A DNA stretch of 8,205 nucleotides from Parachlamydiales bacterium (GCA_020050175.1 JAGVKY010000141.1:1-8205); one strand, 5' to 3'; positions 1 to 6,363 are shown, counted from the first letter of the stretch. The notes: generated by a model not told the origin, from the letters alone. Made by a program: numbers and translations.

Positions 1-512
1 AGAAATTTCCCTACCTTGATCTAGAGCATTTAGCTGCACATCGGGGAAGCGCCTTAGGAGAGATACCTGGGGTTGAACAGCCCACTCAAGAGCATTTCGA
101 AAACCATCTTTACCACACCCTTAAAGCGATTCCCAAAGGATCTACAATTCTTATCGAAGATGAGAGCAGACTCATTGGTAAAATCCAAATCCCTGAATCT
201 CTTTTTCAAAAGATAGTGAGCTCTCCGCTCTTCTTTCTAGATTTACCAAAAGAAAAAAGGCTTTTAAATCTTCTCGAGAGCTATTCCATTTCTTCCCCAT
301 CGATTGCAAAGATTCAAAAACGATTAGGGATCGACAGAACCATAAAAGTCCAAAGTTATTTAGAGAACGATCAACGTCAGGAGGCAGCTTCTATCTTGAT
401 CGATTATTATGATCACGTTTACGCCCATTCTATAAAAAAGCGCGAGCGAAAAACCGAATATTTCCAATCTCAAACAGATGTTTTGAAAGCTTTAGGAGCT
501 AAAATCCAATAA
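1..512 (+). CDS. mnmH: tRNA 2-selenouridine(34) synthase MnmH, C-terminal part (5' end outside window)
   Basis: The open frame runs in from the left edge (first full codon at base 3) and gives 169 residues to TAA at 510-512. It begins with YLDLEHLAAHRGSALG, followed by QPTQEHFEN, then IEDESRLIGKIQIPESLF and a late IDYYDHVYAHSIKK. This order (DLE-LA-HRGS, QP-Q--FE, EDES--IG---IP, DYYD--Y) is characteristic of MnmH/SelU/YbbB, the rhodanese plus P-loop enzyme that replaces sulfur by selenium in 2-thiouridine at the tRNA wobble position. The N-terminal rhodanese domain and Walker A motif lie upstream of the window. A GTG at 216 opens a shorter frame but lies inside the conserved part, so it is not the start. 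The C-terminal region looks shorter than in the E. coli protein. The last 14 bases overlap the convergent gene on the minus strand. It is a housekeeping gene with no visible link to the secretion genes. Confidence 0.88.
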   Translation, partial: KFPYLDLEHLAAHRGSALGEIPGVEQPTQEHFENHLYHTLKAIPKGSTILIEDESRLIGKIQIPESLFQKIVSSPLFFLDLPKEKRLLNLLESYSISSPSIAKIQKRLGIDRTIKVQSYLENDQRQEAASILIDYYDHVYAHSIKKRERKTEYFQSQTDVLKALGAKIQ

Positions 513-1854
513 AATGAAAATGATAACCAAAATTTTCGATAAGCCAGTGAAAAGGGTTGGGAATAGAGGTTTGATCAGGTAAAAGGCTATCGATTAAATG
601 CCATTCTCCACTTTCATTTTTTCGAAGAGTAAAAGCGTGCGCTGGCTTCAAAGTCCCTACCATTAGCCGATCACCTTTGCAAAGTATTTCTTGAAGCTCT
701 TTGAGGCCTACAATAGTTGCTTCGATTCTGTCCCGGTGGAGTTTTAAATTCCTATAAGGGTCTGCGTTCCACGAAAGTCTCATGAACTGCTCGTAATCCC
801 ATTGCTTTGTCTCTTCCATCTCTTTGAAAAGAGGTTCCCAAATGTGTTGAGAAGAGGCAAGCTTTTCGTCGAATTGGCGAAGCAATTCAGAAAATTCAAT
901 GTTGTTAGCTAGTTCTTCATCACTGAGAGAGATTTTGTGGCAGGTGGCATTTTTATATTTGTCCTCTATGAGCCCTTCAGAGGAAAGATATTTTAAAAAC
1001 ATCGGCATTGATGAAATGTCATTGCCAAATTGCGATTGATAAAATTTTGTTTGAGCTGCCTCGAATCTCTTTCTTTCTGTGAGAGCTGTTAGTTGGCCTC
1101 TAGGCAAATAAGGGATTCCACGAGTGCATTTCAACATTTCGAGGTGGCCGGAAACTTCGGCTTGAGTATAAATTTCTAGATTCATCATGGAGAGGTGATT
1201 TTCGTGAATTACCGGATAACCAAGAAGGGCGTGAAAGCTGTGGATCACACACTTACCCATATCTTGTTCTTCGTGATAGAACCGTCCCTCAGCCGGCGCT
1301 CCGCGAGTCTCAGTCGCAATATAAGCCTTTGGGGGTTGAAATTTGTCTCTATTGAGAACGACCATTTTCTCATCGCCAGTGGTAGGCAGGGTGCTACTTT
1401 TTACCCAGATATCTTGGTGGGGGTCAAAAAGCATAATGGCCCCATCTTCACCCTCTTTCAGAAAACGAACGGTTCCATTTGAAATCAGAAAAAAACCTGG
1501 TCGGTCATGAGCAAAGTATCCCGCCTCGATGACTTCGTTCTCGCCAAGTGTTTTCTGGACAGTTTCTCCCATGAGCTCAACAAAGTCTCGAATACGGAAG
1601 ATATTCCTAGTGCCAAACCCTAGATGGAGATCAAAACAAAACCCAGCCGCTTTAAAAAGTTCCTGATCATTGGCATCCCCATAGAGAGCTACGCAATCGA
1701 TCATCGATTTGTAAATGAGCTTTTCTTTTTCACTTAAAGCCTTGGATTGATTGATCTCATTGACCGACTCACTTGGTTTTTGTGCTAAAGCAGTCACAAA
1801 TGCAAAACCTAAGGAGTCAACTGTTAAAGAGGAAGGAACACGAGATAAAGACAT
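499..1854 (-). CDS. Putative Josephin-like deubiquitinase, candidate secreted effector (451 aa)
   Basis: Around residues 194-212 the protein reads HEEQDMGKCVIHSFHALLG. This aligns without gaps to the active-site segment of ataxin-3 (HEKQEGSLCAQHCLNNLLQ): Gln197 lies five residues before Cys202, as Q9 does before C14, and His205 matches H17. Near the C terminus, HAFTLRKNESGEWHLIDSL (406-424) matches the HWFTVRK...WFNLNSL segment, placing His406 and Asp422 where ataxin-3 has H119 and N134. Josephin enzymes cleave ubiquitin chains, and bacteria lack ubiquitin, so a host target is implied. Cys to His is 204 residues here against 105 in ataxin-3, so about 100 helical residues appear inserted. Residues 1-190 are unassigned; they contain FFLISNGTVR and MLFDPH, which recall a second, perhaps degenerate, protease-like half. 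The Ser-rich N terminus with no signal peptide would suit type III export. ATG 1854 is the only usual start codon in frame, because TAG at 1887-1885 closes the frame upstream; no Shine-Dalgarno is present. Family assignment is by eye; secretion is inferred. Confidence 0.72.
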   Translation of the reverse strand: MSLSRVPSSLTVDSLGFAFVTALAQKPSESVNEINQSKALSEKEKLIYKSMIDCVALYGDANDQELFKAAGFCFDLHLGFGTRNIFRIRDFVELMGETVQKTLGENEVIEAGYFAHDRPGFFLISNGTVRFLKEGEDGAIMLFDPHQDIWVKSSTLPTTGDEKMVVLNRDKFQPPKAYIATETRGAPAEGRFYHEEQDMGKCVIHSFHALLGYPVIHENHLSMMNLEIYTQAEVSGHLEMLKCTRGIPYLPRGQLTALTERKRFEAAQTKFYQSQFGNDISSMPMFLKYLSSEGLIEDKYKNATCHKISLSDEELANNIEFSELLRQFDEKLASSQHIWEPLFKEMEETKQWDYEQFMRLSWNADPYRNLKLHRDRIEATIVGLKELQEILCKGDRLMVGTLKPAHAFTLRKNESGEWHLIDSLLPDQTSIPNPFHWLIENFGYHFHFIGF

Positions 1855-1869
1855 GCAAGTATTATAGCA
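1855..1869 (-). promoter_or_regulatory. Extended -10 promoter giving a leaderless mRNA for the Josephin-like gene
   Basis: Reading the minus strand towards the gene, TGCTATAAT is followed by ACTTGC and then ATG. TATAAT (1866-1861) is a perfect -10 hexamer with the TG of an extended -10 element at the normal distance. Its spacing puts +1 at about base 1854, which is the A of the ATG. No good -35 box is visible (TTAGGC at 16 bp spacing is a poor match) and no Shine-Dalgarno exists. The alternative is read-through from the upstream translocator gene, whose stop is about 73 bases away. Confidence 0.5.
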
Positions 1870-1879
1870 TGATGAAATA

Positions 1880-1920
1880 AGGGCCTAATTAATGGGTTTT
1901 AAATATTAAAATAAGGCCCT
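1880..1920 (-). terminator. Possible weak terminator after the 421-aa translocator gene
   Basis: On the minus strand AGGGCCT and AGGCCCT form a 7-bp GC-rich stem around a roughly 27-base AT-rich loop, just after the stop at 1928. The following TATTTC is only a poor T tract and the loop is long. It may be a weak terminator or attenuator, so read-through into the Josephin-like gene remains possible. Confidence 0.3.
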
Positions 1921-1927
1921 CGAAGTT

Positions 1928-3193
1928 TTAAGCTGGTGAAAGAGCTTTGACTTGAGAAGAGAACAGCTCAACCGCAACTTCATTTGGCTTTAAAAGCTCT
2001 TCGACTGTGGGCCTCGATTCAAAGTAGGCCATCAGACGTTGCATCAGCTCCCCTTTTTCTTTAGCAGGGAGTTCACCCAAGATTTCTCTAAAAGCGGCAA
2101 TGAGCTCATTTCTCGCATCTTTTGGCTTGAATTGGATGGTGGGATTGTCACCAACCATGTCGGCAAACTCTTCTTTTGTGATCCATTTGGCTTCGGCTCG
2201 ATAGGCGAGAACGAGTGCTGTTGAAAGAAGGATCAGTTTCACTTGAGCGAGGTTGATTTCTGTTTTTGATTCGTCTCCTTCGCGCCGGTAGAGTTTTAAA
2301 AGAGTTTGGTTGAATTCGGGGTTTTTTATCGCCGCCAGAATCCTTTGGGTATAGGCTTCGATAAAGGCGGCATTGATCGCTTTTTTCCCTTTAGCACCAG
2401 ATAAAAGGGTTAAAACAGACGATTGGATCACAGCACCGGCAGCGATCAGAGCGACCATTCCAGTAAAGGCCATAGGGAGGCTAACAATCCCTGTCAACGA
2501 GATCGCTTGCATCGCTTGTGCAACCGGTGCAATGGTTGTTGAGGCCATTTGAGCCATGCTGGGGGCAAAACCTGCCATCAAAAGGCCGCCCAATAACATA
2601 GAGGCTTGAGCGGCTTTATCCACATCCTCAGGCCCTTCCGGTCTTGGAATTCGAACGACATCTTTCTCTTCGATTCTTATTCGATTCTCGCTTTGAAAAG
2701 GTTGTGTTCCTTGAATCTTGTTAGCCTCTTCTCTCTGAATGGCTATATTCTTAATTTCTTGAGTTCTTTGCCCTGCTTGGATTCTTTCGTTTTCGATGTT
2801 CTCTTTCCGTTGCTGCTCGCTATTTTCTCTTTGCTTCAAAGCCTCCTCCTGGATGCTATCACTCCAGATATCGAGGATCGACAATGTGATTTCGGTCATA
2901 GCGAGTTGAGTTTTTTTAGCCAGGGCATCAGCCCCCATGGAGCCTTTTCGAACAGTCTCTCCTCCGACCTTTTCGACAACTTCTAAGAAGTTGTTCAAAT
3001 TCATCACTTGGTAAAAGGGGAAAGGGAGTTCTGGATGGGCAGCAAGAGGCCCCCTGCTTCTCTCCACCTGCTGCGCAGGTTCAATCATGCTATCTTGGTG
3101 GGGTAATCGAACTTCTTGAGGAACGGCCGCTTGGCCCGGCTTTCCCAGTCCCTCAATCTCCTTTTCTCCAGGAATTTTCCTGATATCGCTCAT
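1928..3193 (-). CDS. Putative T3SS translocator of the YopB/IpaB/CopB kind, with PxLxxP chaperone motif (421 aa)
   Basis: No family was confirmed, but the architecture is that of a major hydrophobic translocator, the protein that inserts a pore in the host membrane. Residues 1-60 are polar and Pro-rich with no signal peptide. Residues 54-59 read PELPFP, an exact match to PxLxxP, the motif by which translocators such as IpaB bind the TPR groove of SycD/IpgC/PcrH chaperones; such a chaperone is encoded 2 kb away. Residues 112-160 are a charged heptad-like coiled coil rich in Glu, Gln and Arg. Two long Ala/Gly/Met-rich hydrophobic stretches follow at 196-228 and 229-264, with a shorter one at 318-332 (LILLSTALVLA). 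The rest is amphipathic helix. ATG 3193 has GGAAGG about 8 bases upstream. It differs from C. trachomatis CopB as remembered, so it may be a divergent paralogue or a membrane-inserting effector. Basis: sequence plus family knowledge; exact role inferred. Confidence 0.55.
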   Translation of the reverse strand: MSDIRKIPGEKEIEGLGKPGQAAVPQEVRLPHQDSMIEPAQQVERSRGPLAAHPELPFPFYQVMNLNNFLEVVEKVGGETVRKGSMGADALAKKTQLAMTEITLSILDIWSDSIQEEALKQRENSEQQRKENIENERIQAGQRTQEIKNIAIQREEANKIQGTQPFQSENRIRIEEKDVVRIPRPEGPEDVDKAAQASMLLGGLLMAGFAPSMAQMASTTIAPVAQAMQAISLTGIVSLPMAFTGMVALIAAGAVIQSSVLTLLSGAKGKKAINAAFIEAYTQRILAAIKNPEFNQTLLKLYRREGDESKTEINLAQVKLILLSTALVLAYRAEAKWITKEEFADMVGDNPTIQFKPKDARNELIAAFREILGELPAKEKGELMQRLMAYFESRPTVEELLKPNEVAVELFSSQVKALSPA

Positions 3194-3287
3194 AAACCAC
3201 CCTTCCTTTCTTTAACTATTCAACACCTTTTCAATAAATTTTCTTCCATCCATTTGTAAAGAAGTCGTCTTTATCTAACCCCAGCCA

Positions 3288-3329
3288 ATTATATAAGTAA
3301 AATTTAAGAAACACTGGTTAAATTATAGT
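3288..3329. promoter_or_regulatory. Divergent promoter region between the translocator-like genes
   Basis: The 170-bp gap between the two divergent genes is AT-rich. On the minus strand two perfect TATAAT hexamers are seen (3293-3288 and 3327-3322). On the plus strand TATAGT lies at 3324-3329. None has a convincing -35 box at 16-18 bp. Shared sequence would let one regulator or polymerase encounter set both genes, but which -10 is used cannot be told. Confidence 0.3.
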
Positions 3330-3363
3330 TAGTCAAAGGAGCAGAGTTGTCTCTGAAAAAGCG

Positions 3364-4467
3364 ATGGTACATGTAGAGAGAAAAGATAATTTCGAAGCGC
3401 AGGGGATTAATGCCCCTTCCGTCTACACCTCTGAATCAAAGGGGATTACAGGGTTTGATCCAGCTACAGTTGCAGCCAAAGAAATCGCCGGCTTCGAGAG
3501 TGATGTACATCGCTTAGAGACCGAACCAGCTATCCTCGACCTCTCGACCGCAACTACCTATGCCCAACTCCAAGAGATGGAAAAGCTCGTTAAGGAAGAA
3601 GAACATAAGCTTGATAAGATGGAATCCCTTCTCACCGAGCAAGAGGCTCTAGGAGATGATTCTACCAATGAAAAACCAAGCCTGCGCGATCTCATTGCCA
3701 AATCAAAGGAGGACACTGTCGAGTTTAAAAAGCAGCTTGAGCAGCGTAAAAAGTCCTTCGACCCCCAAGAACAAATAAAAGGGACTCAAACGGAAGAGCC
3801 TTCCAAAGGGAATGTATTTCTTTACCCTTCACTCACGACAACCATATTCGAGTGCATGCTCGAACTTGCCAAACAAAAAATCCTGAACAAAGATGTTGAG
3901 CGCGAACTAAAAATTAATATGATGGCTGTGTCATGGCAGTGGGCTCAAGAAGCCGCTCAAGCCGCTCTCGATAAAGGGGAAGCAAAAAAAGCGCAAGTTA
4001 TGACCCAAGCGTGGGGTCAACTGGTCACTGGTGTCATGCATCTTGTTTCTGGATTGGGTCAACTTTATTCTTTTTCCAAGCTCAAGGCCAGTGATGATGT
4101 CATGAGAAAAGATCCCGCCCAAGCAGATGGGATTGCTAAAGATCCAATTACTGGAAAAAAAATGGTCGACATGGAAACGCTCTATAGAGCGTCGCAATAC
4201 GACCCTCGGATGGTAGTTTGGCAAACTTTTGATAAGGTGATTCCAGCTTCAATAAATGCGACTACAAAGTTCATCGAAGCTGGTTGGATTACTGCAGAAG
4301 CAAAGGCCGAATATGCACAGGTTATTGCAAATGCACTAAAAGAAATGTGTGACAGAATGTATCAAGCGGCTCACGATGCATTCCAAGGAGAAAGTCAGCA
4401 AATTGATGCAATCAAACAATTTTTGGATCAATTTGCACAAGCTACGACTCGAATCCTTAAAGGGTAA
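3364..4467 (+). CDS. Putative T3SS translocator partner or effector, coiled-coil protein (367 aa)
   Basis: I do not recognise the family. The protein has no signal peptide. Residues 1-60 are polar, and 62-130 form a strongly charged coiled coil (TYAQLQEMEKLVKEEEHKLD and onward). Residues 155-200 are helical, and 212-238 hold a single moderately hydrophobic stretch (WGQLVTGVMHLVSGLGQL) preceded by an Ala/Lys-rich helix. The end, 310-366, is a long amphipathic helix. One weak membrane segment, a coiled coil and an amphipathic C-terminal helix is the plan of YopD/IpaC/CopD minor translocators, and the gene is divergent from the hydrophobic 421-aa protein, so it may be its partner. It lacks an exact PxLxxP; PSLTTT at 155-160 is only a near match. 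AAAGGAG at 3335-3341 is 22 bases from the ATG, too far for a normal site, so the true start or the initiation mode is uncertain. A strong terminator follows directly. It could equally be a secreted effector. Confidence 0.5.
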   Translation: MVHVERKDNFEAQGINAPSVYTSESKGITGFDPATVAAKEIAGFESDVHRLETEPAILDLSTATTYAQLQEMEKLVKEEEHKLDKMESLLTEQEALGDDSTNEKPSLRDLIAKSKEDTVEFKKQLEQRKKSFDPQEQIKGTQTEEPSKGNVFLYPSLTTTIFECMLELAKQKILNKDVERELKINMMAVSWQWAQEAAQAALDKGEAKKAQVMTQAWGQLVTGVMHLVSGLGQLYSFSKLKASDDVMRKDPAQADGIAKDPITGKKMVDMETLYRASQYDPRMVVWQTFDKVIPASINATTKFIEAGWITAEAKAEYAQVIANALKEMCDRMYQAAHDAFQGESQQIDAIKQFLDQFAQATTRILKG

Positions 4468-4470
4468 GAG

Positions 4471-4512
4471 AAAAGCGATTTTGGATTTACTATTAAATCC
4501 AAAATCGCTTTT
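4471..4512. terminator. Perfect 18-bp stem, bidirectional Rho-independent terminator
   Basis: AAAAGCGATTTTGGATTT (4471-4488) and its exact reverse complement (4495-4512) enclose the 6-base loop ACTATT. The stem ends in T runs on the plus strand (TTTTTT to 4514) and, by symmetry, on the minus strand (CTTTT). It sits in the 49-bp gap between the convergent 367-aa and 211-aa genes, 3 bases from the first stop and 4 from the second, so it should end both transcripts. Confidence 0.92.
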
Positions 4513-4516
4513 TTAT

Positions 4517-5152
4517 TTAAATTGAACCGTATTGACTATTCGTTGTTTGTAATGAAGTAGTCCCATGAGTTAGGTCGTATTTTCTTACTAACTCAAGCAT
4601 GTCTTTCTGTGTAGCGCTGAAATATTCACGAGTATAGGATTGTTGAAGGGATGGAGGTAATGGATGATCTTCTCCGAAAGTTTCCTTATAATCTTGAAGA
4701 GTGAAATTTGAGCAATATGATGTTATAGAACCAACATTACCCAGAGAGAAAGGATAATGCCGTGAATTTTCAAAAGTGAACCATGTAATTAATCCATCCA
4801 TGCATCCAACAGTGAAAGGTGCCCTTTTAAATAATTCGCTAGCTCTTCTACCTAATCTATTTAATTCAGCGTCACTTTTCATCAACAAAACTCTAACGTC
4901 TTTGTCAATTTTTCGAGTTTCGATGTACATAGCCCTATAATGATCAGCAAGATCCCGCATCAATTGGCCTATTTGTACTGTTCCGGAGTAGGCATCATGT
5001 CTAAACATCTCAGTGCCAGTTTCGCTGAGGTCAGCTTTTGCGCCTTTTAGAATTCCCAATAGTTTTTTGACATTTTCATGACCGTCGAACAATTCGTAAA
5101 CTGTTTGAGAAAGTGGAGGTTGCATTTGAGGGGAAACTCTAGATGATGCCAT
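4517..5152 (-). CDS. Hypothetical protein, possible T3SS substrate (211 aa)
   Basis: The family is not recognised. The start is well supported: AGGAG lies 6 bases before ATG 5152, and the stop abuts the strong bidirectional terminator. The product is soluble, without signal peptide or membrane segment. Residues 1-100 look helical and charged (LLGILKGAKADLSETGTEMF, IETRKIDKDVRVLLMKSDAE). Residues 110-150 hold a more aromatic stretch (APFTVGCMDGLITWFTF, then YCSNFTLQDYKETF), and the tail is polar, rich in Ser, Thr and Gln. It is more AT-rich than the chaperone gene beside it. Lying between a translocator-like gene and the SycD/LcrH-type chaperone, and divergent from the chaperone, it is a reasonable candidate effector or accessory secretion protein. 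That is context inference only. Confidence 0.75.
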   Translation of the reverse strand: MASSRVSPQMQPPLSQTVYELFDGHENVKKLLGILKGAKADLSETGTEMFRHDAYSGTVQIGQLMRDLADHYRAMYIETRKIDKDVRVLLMKSDAELNRLGRRASELFKRAPFTVGCMDGLITWFTFENSRHYPFSLGNVGSITSYCSNFTLQDYKETFGEDHPLPPSLQQSYTREYFSATQKDMLELVRKYDLTHGTTSLQTTNSQYGSI

Positions 5153-5273
5153 TCGTGGCTCCTAAATGATTGAGTAGTTAAGAGAATGTTAATTTAAGTT
5201 TAAGAATTTAATAGATTTGGAAATAAATTGTAATGAAAATTTTTGTTGGTAATGGGAGATTGAGGGAAAGGGG

Positions 5274-5750
5274 GTGTGGTTGGAAGGGTTGTCGAACGAG
5301 AAGAGAGATAAAGTAAGGGAGCTTTCGAGAAGGCTGTTCGATTTGGGGGAAGACCCTAGGGAAGTCCTTGGTCTGACGGATGAGGGGATCGAGGGGCTTT
5401 ATGCCACTGCTCATAACTTTTTTCAGGGAGGCAACCATGAAATGGCCGCCCACTTTTTCAGGATATTGGCTCTCATTTCTCCCAGGGATCCTAGGTTCTA
5501 TCTGGGGATTGGGGCTTCTTTACACGAGATGAAGCAGTACGAAAACGCCTGCTTTTTTTACAAAATTGCCTCAGGCCTCGATCCGACCAATCCGCTCATC
5601 GACTTCTATCAATATGACTGTCGCATCCGACTTAATCAAAAGGGTCAGGCAATAGATTGCCTTAAGTCTGTTATTCGTAAGGGGAGCAATACCCCCTCCT
5701 ATCAAACCATCGTCGATCGCGCCATCCTCACCCTCGCCCAACTCCAATAA
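5274..5750 (+). CDS. Class II T3SS chaperone, SycD/LcrH/IpgC type (158 aa)
   Basis: A leading helix (about 7-36, RDKVRELSRRLFDLGEDPRE) is followed by three tetratricopeptide repeats: 40-73 (IEGLYATAHNFFQGGNHEMA...), 74-107 (RFYLGIGASLHEMKQYENA...YKIASGLDPTN) and 108-137 (DFYQYDCRIRLNQKGQAIDCL). Length, repeat number and the phrases LYATAHNFFQGGNHEMAAHF and FYLGIGASLHEMKQYENA match SycD/LcrH/IpgC/PcrH and the chlamydial Scc/LcrH chaperones. These cytoplasmic dimers bind the two translocators before export, holding a PxLxxP peptide in the concave TPR face; the 421-aa protein nearby has such a motif. The start is uncertain: GTG 5274 abuts AGGGAAAGGGG, and TTG 5280 is six bases further in a better position for that ribosome-binding site. 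TGTAAT at 5230-5235 is a possible -10. A decayed copy of the last 56 bases lies about 740 bp downstream. Family certain; partner inferred. Symbol left blank because paralogues are named differently. Confidence 0.92.
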   Translation: MWLEGLSNEKRDKVRELSRRLFDLGEDPREVLGLTDEGIEGLYATAHNFFQGGNHEMAAHFFRILALISPRDPRFYLGIGASLHEMKQYENACFFYKIASGLDPTNPLIDFYQYDCRIRLNQKGQAIDCLKSVIRKGSNTPSYQTIVDRAILTLAQLQ

Positions 5751-5784
5751 TCTAAAACATTAGTTATAAGCTCAGGTTTTTTTG

Positions 5785-5831
5785 CCCTATTTCCTTATTT
5801 CATTATTTACAGATTTAAGGATAATATAGGG
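5785..5831 (+). promoter_or_regulatory. Candidate promoter and operator of the toxin-antitoxin pair
   Basis: The 97-bp gap before the antitoxin contains GATAAT (5820-5825), a possible -10. It lies inside a nested inverted repeat: CCCTAT (5785-5790) with ATAGGG (5826-5831), and CCTTA (5794-5798) with TAAGG (5816-5820). RHH-type antitoxins usually bind dyads that overlap their own promoter, so autoregulation here is plausible. No clear -35 box is seen and the arms are short. Confidence 0.3.
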
Positions 5832-5847
5832 AAGAAAGGGGGTATCT

Positions 5848-6096
5848 ATGGTGGCAAAACATCAGTCAAGAATGACAATTGACATACCGGAAGAAGATCA
5901 TAAGAGGCTTAAGGCTCTTGCAGCGTTACGTGGTGAAAGTATGAGAACAATTATTCTTAGTTGGATCCAAGAAAACCTTTACAGCGCAAATTCCCCTAAT
6001 GCAGCAACTTTAAGAGCTATTGAAAAGGTTGAGAAAGGAGAAGATTTAGTTAGGTCAAATGATCTGGATGATTTGTTCGACAAACTCGGCCTCTAA
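5848..6096 (+). CDS. Antitoxin of a DinJ/YafQ-type toxin-antitoxin pair, ribbon-helix-helix (82 aa)
   Basis: Residues 8-45 (RMTIDIPEEDHKRLKALAAL, then SMRTIILSWIQENL) form a ribbon-helix-helix: one strand followed by two helices, as in CopG/Arc-type DNA-binding antitoxins. The C terminus ends DLDDLFDKLGL, almost identical to the end of E. coli DinJ (DADDLFDKLGI), the segment that wraps the YafQ toxin; the preceding IEKVEKGEDL also fits. The N-terminal half does not look like DinJ, so the protein reads as a CopG-like DNA-binding head on a DinJ-like neutralising tail. AAAGGGGG (5835-5842) lies 5 bases before ATG 5848, a strong site that would favour antitoxin over toxin synthesis. The stop codon is directly followed by the toxin ATG. 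It should neutralise the toxin and repress the pair. Confidence 0.87.
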   Translation: MVAKHQSRMTIDIPEEDHKRLKALAALRGESMRTIILSWIQENLYSANSPNAATLRAIEKVEKGEDLVRSNDLDDLFDKLGL

Positions 6097-6363
6097 ATGT
6101 TAGAGGCGATATATCTTCGACAATTTGAGAAAGAAGTCGAAAAGGCCAAAAAGCGCGGTAAAGACCTTCAAAAGCTGAAATCTATAATCAAGCTTCTAGT
6201 AAAAGAGGAACCATTGCCTCCCAAAAATCGTAATCATCGGCTCAAAGGAGATTATGTTGGCTATTGGGAATGTCACATTGAGCCAGATTGGTTGCTAGTC
6301 TACAAAAAGACAGCCACTGAGATCATTTTTACAAGAACCGGCACCCACTCAGATCTTTTCTAG
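6097..6363 (+). CDS. yafQ: YafQ-family mRNA endoribonuclease toxin (88 aa)
   Basis: Residues 46-66 read NHRLKGDYVGYWECHIEPDW and the end reads RTGTHSDLF. In E. coli YafQ the corresponding text is DHPLQGSWKGYRDAHVEPDW and RTGTHAALF. The catalytic residues H50, H63, D67 and H87 and the terminal F91 of YafQ all appear three positions earlier here (His47, His60, Asp64, His84, Phe88), so the active site is complete. YafQ is a RelE-fold RNase that cleaves mRNA in the ribosomal A site when the antitoxin is degraded. The N-terminal half is Lys-rich (EKEVEKAKKRGKDLQKLKSI), as expected for rRNA contact. ATG 6097 follows the antitoxin TAA with no gap and no ribosome-binding site, so translation is probably coupled. 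The role in this organism (plasmid-like maintenance, phage defence or stress response) cannot be read from the sequence. Confidence 0.93.
   Translation: MLEAIYLRQFEKEVEKAKKRGKDLQKLKSIIKLLVKEEPLPPKNRNHRLKGDYVGYWECHIEPDWLLVYKKTATEIIFTRTGTHSDLF

Noticed and set aside
216..512. A 98-aa frame starting at GTG 216 as a separate small gene
   Set aside because: The frame is open back to the window edge and the upstream part carries the conserved MnmH motifs, so this is only the 3' part of mnmH.
2606..2986. A 126-aa plus-strand frame with hydrophobic stretches
   Set aside because: It is antisense to the coiled-coil and linker part of the 421-aa gene, has no ribosome-binding site, and its composition mirrors the real gene.
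5208..5453. An 81-aa minus-strand frame opposite the chaperone start
   Set aside because: It is antisense to the well-supported TPR chaperone and lacks a start signal.
5681..5695. GGGGAGCAATACCCC as a terminator
   Set aside because: It is a 4-bp stem inside the chaperone coding region and no T run follows.
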